A stretch of DNA of 64,000 nt from M55B129 sp964506505 (GTDB lineage: Bacteria; Bacillota; Dethiobacteria; DTU022): NCBI GenBank assembly GCA_964506505.1, contig CAZDKY010000003.1, positions 1 through 64,000 on the forward strand, in the 5' to 3' direction. Positions 61,844-64,000 of the stretch are shown here, piece after piece (the first letter of the stretch is position 1; each line of letters opens with the position of its first letter). The notes under the pieces are model-generated. The model was not told where the DNA came from, did no database searches, and saw only the letters and a program-made list of their open reading frames with translations. Position numbers and translations under genes: made by a program.

Positions 61844-62008
61844 TCAGCTCTTGTGAAGCATACTGACGACCAGGGCAATGACCAGGCCGATGGCGAAACC
61901 ACCAATCAGGCCATTCGTTTGGTAATACAGCACTCCCAGCAGAGGGAATACGGTAAATCCAATAATAACAATGATCAGATGGAGCGGTTTTATCCTAAAA
62001 ATAATTAA
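61844..62008 (-). CDS. Small two-helix membrane protein with unusual start
   Basis: A 54-codon frame reads FRIKPLHLIIVIIGFTVFPL, a turn with YYQTNGLIGG, and FAIGLVIALVVSMLHKS: two transmembrane helices with a positively charged end. No ATG, GTG or TTG opens this frame; it begins with TTA/ATT behind AAAGGATG. An ATG at 62010-62012 is in another frame and would join this one if the run of five T at codon 5 were one base shorter. So it is either frameshifted, a sequencing or assembly error, or starts at a rare codon. A promoter lies at 62110-62138. Family unknown. Confidence 0.5.
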   Translation of the reverse strand, partial: LIIFRIKPLHLIIVIIGFTVFPLLGVLYYQTNGLIGGFAIGLVIALVVSMLHKS

Positions 62009-62064
62009 TCATCCTTTCTTGCAGTTATAGTAACCTGTCTTTTGGCCAAAATTGTACTGTTATT

Positions 62065-62088
62065 CAGAGCAAAAAAAAATTTGCTCTG
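62065..62088 (-). promoter_or_regulatory. Hairpin in the leader of the small membrane protein gene
   Basis: CAGAGCAAA and TTTGCTCTG form a perfect 9-bp stem around a six-base loop (all T on the minus strand). It lies between the promoter and the coding frame. Confidence 0.5.
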
Positions 62089-62109
62089 TGCAAATACCCA
62101 CGCTATTTT

Positions 62110-62138
62110 ATTATATCTGCTTTTTGACCTGCAGGCAA
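62110..62138 (-). promoter_or_regulatory. Promoter of the small membrane protein gene
   Basis: TTGCCT (62133-62138), 17 bases, TATAAT (62110-62115) on the minus strand. The -35 overlaps an inverted repeat CTTTTTG-CCTGCAGG-CAAAAAG (62120-62142) that may also be the end of the apbE transcript. Confidence 0.5.
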
Positions 62139-62265
62139 AAAGGCTCAGTCGTTGCCAGAGATGCTGACAGCTGACCAGCCGGTCTGAGGACTGATTAGGA
62201 AAAAGATCCTGAAAAGTACGCCGGGTTAGGATACTGAAGCACTATAATTGCATTAAAGATAGTTG

Positions 62266-63348
62266 CTAATTGGTATCACTGCCTCCGGCCCCGCTGCTCT
62301 TAAGCATTTCTCGCATTCCATCAGTCTTTTTCATTTTCCCATCGGGTAAAATCCAGAGAGCTTCAAAATTGTCTAAGCTCTCAACCAGGGCATAACTTTG
62401 CTCGAAGGGAACCAGGAAAAGAGTTGTTGACATAAAATCAGCTACGGCGGCGCTGTCGGCCGCTACTGTAACTACTCGAAAATGCTCCGCCGGCATCAGC
62501 GTTCCAGGGTCAATAAGGTGATGATAAGCTTTACCATCTACCACATAGTAACGCTGGTAATCTCCGCTGGTATCAACGCTGCCGCCTGCCAGGTAAATAA
62601 CATCGAGGAGTTTTTCTTCACCACCAAAAATCGAAGCATCGGGATCCTGCACTCCTATACCCCAACGATCCCGCTCCTCCTCCGGCGGTGTACCGATGAG
62701 GCGAACGTTCCCTCCTGCACTAATGACCCCTGCTGTCAGGCCGGCGGCCTCGATTTCTTCCGCCACTATCTCCGTGGCAAACCCTTTAGCCACAGCACCA
62801 ACATCAATGCTCATCCGTGAATCGGCAAGAAAAACAGTATTTTTTTCTGCATCTACGATTACCTGATCCAGATCAGTGTAACTGGAGGCCTCAATTAGGT
62901 CTTCCAGCGGTGGGACTTGGGCACCGGCAGGGTCGTAATCGGCTTCAATGCGGTAGTGATGCCAGATTTTTAAAACCGATCCCATGGCTATATTGGTTAT
63001 GCCACCCGTACGGGTATGCATTTGCTTACTGAAAAGAATTAAATCAATGATTTCCGGCGCCACTTCAACAGGTTTAATCCCGGCATTATCATTGACAGTT
63101 TTGAGGTTGCTAACTCCTTCGTAATTTAGATAAATATCATAAAGCCGGTGCAATTCCATATATCGATCATGGATCTGATCCAGGTATCGATCAAACTCTT
63201 CCTCGTTGTCCGCATAAGCGACCACCCTGACAAGGGTATCGAAAGTATCAAAAAATGAATCGGTATATTTATGTTTGACGGGTTGTTCCGCTCCTGAGCA
63301 TCCGGCAATAAATAAGCTAAACATCATTATCAGTATGATTTTTTTCAT
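62266..63348 (-). CDS. apbE: ApbE: FAD:protein FMN transferase (lipoprotein)
   Basis: A 360-aa enzyme that attaches FMN covalently to threonine or serine of target flavoproteins outside the membrane. Start MKKIILIMM with a GAGGG site gives a lipoprotein signal ending in LFIAGC. Motifs: FDTFDTLVRV, MSIDVGAVAKGFA, ISAGGNVRLIG, SVDTSGDYQRYYV...HHLIDP, and VADFMSTTLF with magnesium ligands. The exported repeat protein at 63441 and beyond lies directly upstream and may be its substrate or partner. Confidence 0.95.
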   Translation of the reverse strand: MKKIILIMMFSLFIAGCSGAEQPVKHKYTDSFFDTFDTLVRVVAYADNEEEFDRYLDQIHDRYMELHRLYDIYLNYEGVSNLKTVNDNAGIKPVEVAPEIIDLILFSKQMHTRTGGITNIAMGSVLKIWHHYRIEADYDPAGAQVPPLEDLIEASSYTDLDQVIVDAEKNTVFLADSRMSIDVGAVAKGFATEIVAEEIEAAGLTAGVISAGGNVRLIGTPPEEERDRWGIGVQDPDASIFGGEEKLLDVIYLAGGSVDTSGDYQRYYVVDGKAYHHLIDPGTLMPAEHFRVVTVAADSAAVADFMSTTLFLVPFEQSYALVESLDNFEALWILPDGKMKKTDGMREMLKSSGAGGSDTN

Positions 63349-63381
63349 GTTAATCCCTCGTAATATTAATTCGCCGTTATA

Positions 63382-63413
63382 AAACACTCCCCTGCCTGAA
63401 CAGGGGAGTGTTT
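63382..63413 (-). terminator. Terminator between the repeat protein gene and apbE
   Basis: AAACACTCCCCTG and CAGGGGAGTGTTT form a perfect 13-bp stem with a 6-base loop; on the minus strand the right arm ends in TTT and one more T follows. Confidence 0.85.
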
Positions 63414-63440
63414 GTTTCCATCCACTTTTAGGGGGCATTA

Positions 63441-64000
63441 TTACCTGGCATTTTCAGCCGCTTCAGCAACTGCGGCCAGATAACTTTCGACTGTAATGGT
63501 GACCAGGGTTTCCAGCTCGGGGACATCGGGAACATGCTGGTGTGCTTCATCCCTGGTTTTTACCGGCATACCGGTGATCTCATCTATTGTCTTGCCAACC
63601 ATCCATTCCTCAAGCGAGGCAATCTGCTCATACCACTCTTTGCCTATTTCTGAGATATTACCCATACCGTAGTCATCACCGAGCTGCACTTTAGTTTTCG
63701 GCGCTGCCGACTTATCGGAAGTGACAGTACCTTCGGCATCATAGTTGATTCTGATCTGGGCATTGTCAATCTGGGCTCCGACAACTACACCTTCAGCATC
63801 AAAAGCCACTGCAGCCATAACCGTATCGACCTGGGCCAAGGGATTAACCTCAGCATCTTCATCAAGCCCCATAGACCTGGCTGTTGATATATTCTGCCCC
63901 AGGCCGGCTGTCACTGCGCCCTCAACTTCAATTGCATTGTTGTAAGCATACTCGACAGCGGCAATGTAATCTTCCACAGTGATGGTAACCAGGGTCTCCA
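63441..64000 (-). CDS. Repeat-containing exported protein, FMN-binding-like (C-terminus only)
   Basis: At least 186 residues of the C-terminus are in the window; the frame continues past the right edge. The visible part contains one unit of about 170 residues (from AAVEYAYNNA, over NPLAQVDTVMAAVAFDAEGVVVGAQID and WYEQIASLEEWMVGKTIDEITGM, to the end). The same short motif, ETLVTITVE(D/S)Y(I/L)AAV, occurs at both ends of this unit, so the protein is probably built of tandem repeats. Similar proteins occur near apbE in other Firmicutes and are annotated as FMN-binding; no SGAT-type flavinylation site is seen in the visible part. Confidence 0.65.
   Translation of the reverse strand, partial: ETLVTITVEDYIAAVEYAYNNAIEVEGAVTAGLGQNISTARSMGLDEDAEVNPLAQVDTVMAAVAFDAEGVVVGAQIDNAQIRINYDAEGTVTSDKSAAPKTKVQLGDDYGMGNISEIGKEWYEQIASLEEWMVGKTIDEITGMPVKTRDEAHQHVPDVPELETLVTITVESYLAAVAEAAENAR

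Noticed and set aside
1..64000. CRISPR arrays, IS elements, prophage or integrase genes, tRNA or rRNA
   Set aside because: None seen on either strand; repeats found are short and local.

Overview
The window looks like a chromosomal segment of an anaerobic, Gram-positive-type bacterium of the Clostridia/Bacillota kind. This is inferred from gene content: GatCAB, PolX, a YlbF-family protein, TypA, a DhaL-DegV protein, Dpp/Opp-type ABC operons, a tungsten-type aldehyde ferredoxin oxidoreductase, selenocysteine-encoded redox proteins, strong AGGAGG ribosome-binding sites and consensus TTGACA/TATAAT promoters. I see no rRNA, tRNA, IS element, prophage or CRISPR array. Genes are dense and most sequence is ordinary housekeeping, with a few accessory islands and several decayed genes.

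Layout. 1-8.3 kb: start of a GntR regulator, polX, an M20 peptidase, a cysteine-rich PurL-like protein, a PilZ protein, a MATE exporter and a HAD phosphatase. 8.5-16.7 kb: FmdE-type protein, a complete family-5 ABC importer (binding protein, fused double ATPase, two permeases) and an aldehyde ferredoxin oxidoreductase; this reads as a molybdo/tungsto-enzyme-linked locus. 16.8-20.2 kb: gatCAB, in which GatA appears to lack its nucleophilic serine. 20.3-23.3 kb: macro-domain protein, then two adjacent selenoproteins read through in-frame TGA codons (an ArsC/Spx-like protein and an AhpC-type peroxiredoxin), a remnant of a P-type metal ATPase, and cysK. 23.4-35.4 kb: HerA-like ATPase, MscS channel with a DUF432 partner, typA, PIG-L deacetylase, phosphoglycerate-mutase-like phosphatase, a tiny coiled-coil protein, a 2-hydroxyacid dehydrogenase, a LOG-family protein and a class II photolyase.

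35.5-45.9 kb (minus strand): a catabolic island of Dpp-type permeases, ATPases, binding protein, amidohydrolase, RpiR regulator and carbon-nitrogen hydrolase, preceded by a two-domain class II aldolase. The same 16-bp sequence lies at the promoters of the importer operon and of the carbon-nitrogen hydrolase, suggesting co-regulation, perhaps by the RpiR protein. 46-52.8 kb: YlbF protein, a metallo-beta-lactamase/double-rhodanese protein overlapping a DhaL-DegV fusion, and the TrkH/TrkA potassium system. 53-58 kb: an MMPL/RND transporter, an exported coiled-coil partner and a TetR regulator, driven by a perfect consensus promoter with a 32-bp palindrome at the start site. 58-64 kb: an ArsR pseudogene, adenine deaminase, a lipoprotein serpin, an unusual small membrane protein, ApbE and the end of a repeat-containing exported protein that may be its substrate.

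The most notable observations are the two-gene selenoprotein module (peroxiredoxin with Sec but no resolving cysteine, next to a UxxC thioredoxin-fold protein), the GatA active-site loss, the FmdE-ABC-AOR locus with a shared operator-like motif, the RpiR-linked importer/hydrolase island, and three short genes whose reading frames lack any ATG/GTG/TTG start. No computation or database search was run; family names come from motif recognition.
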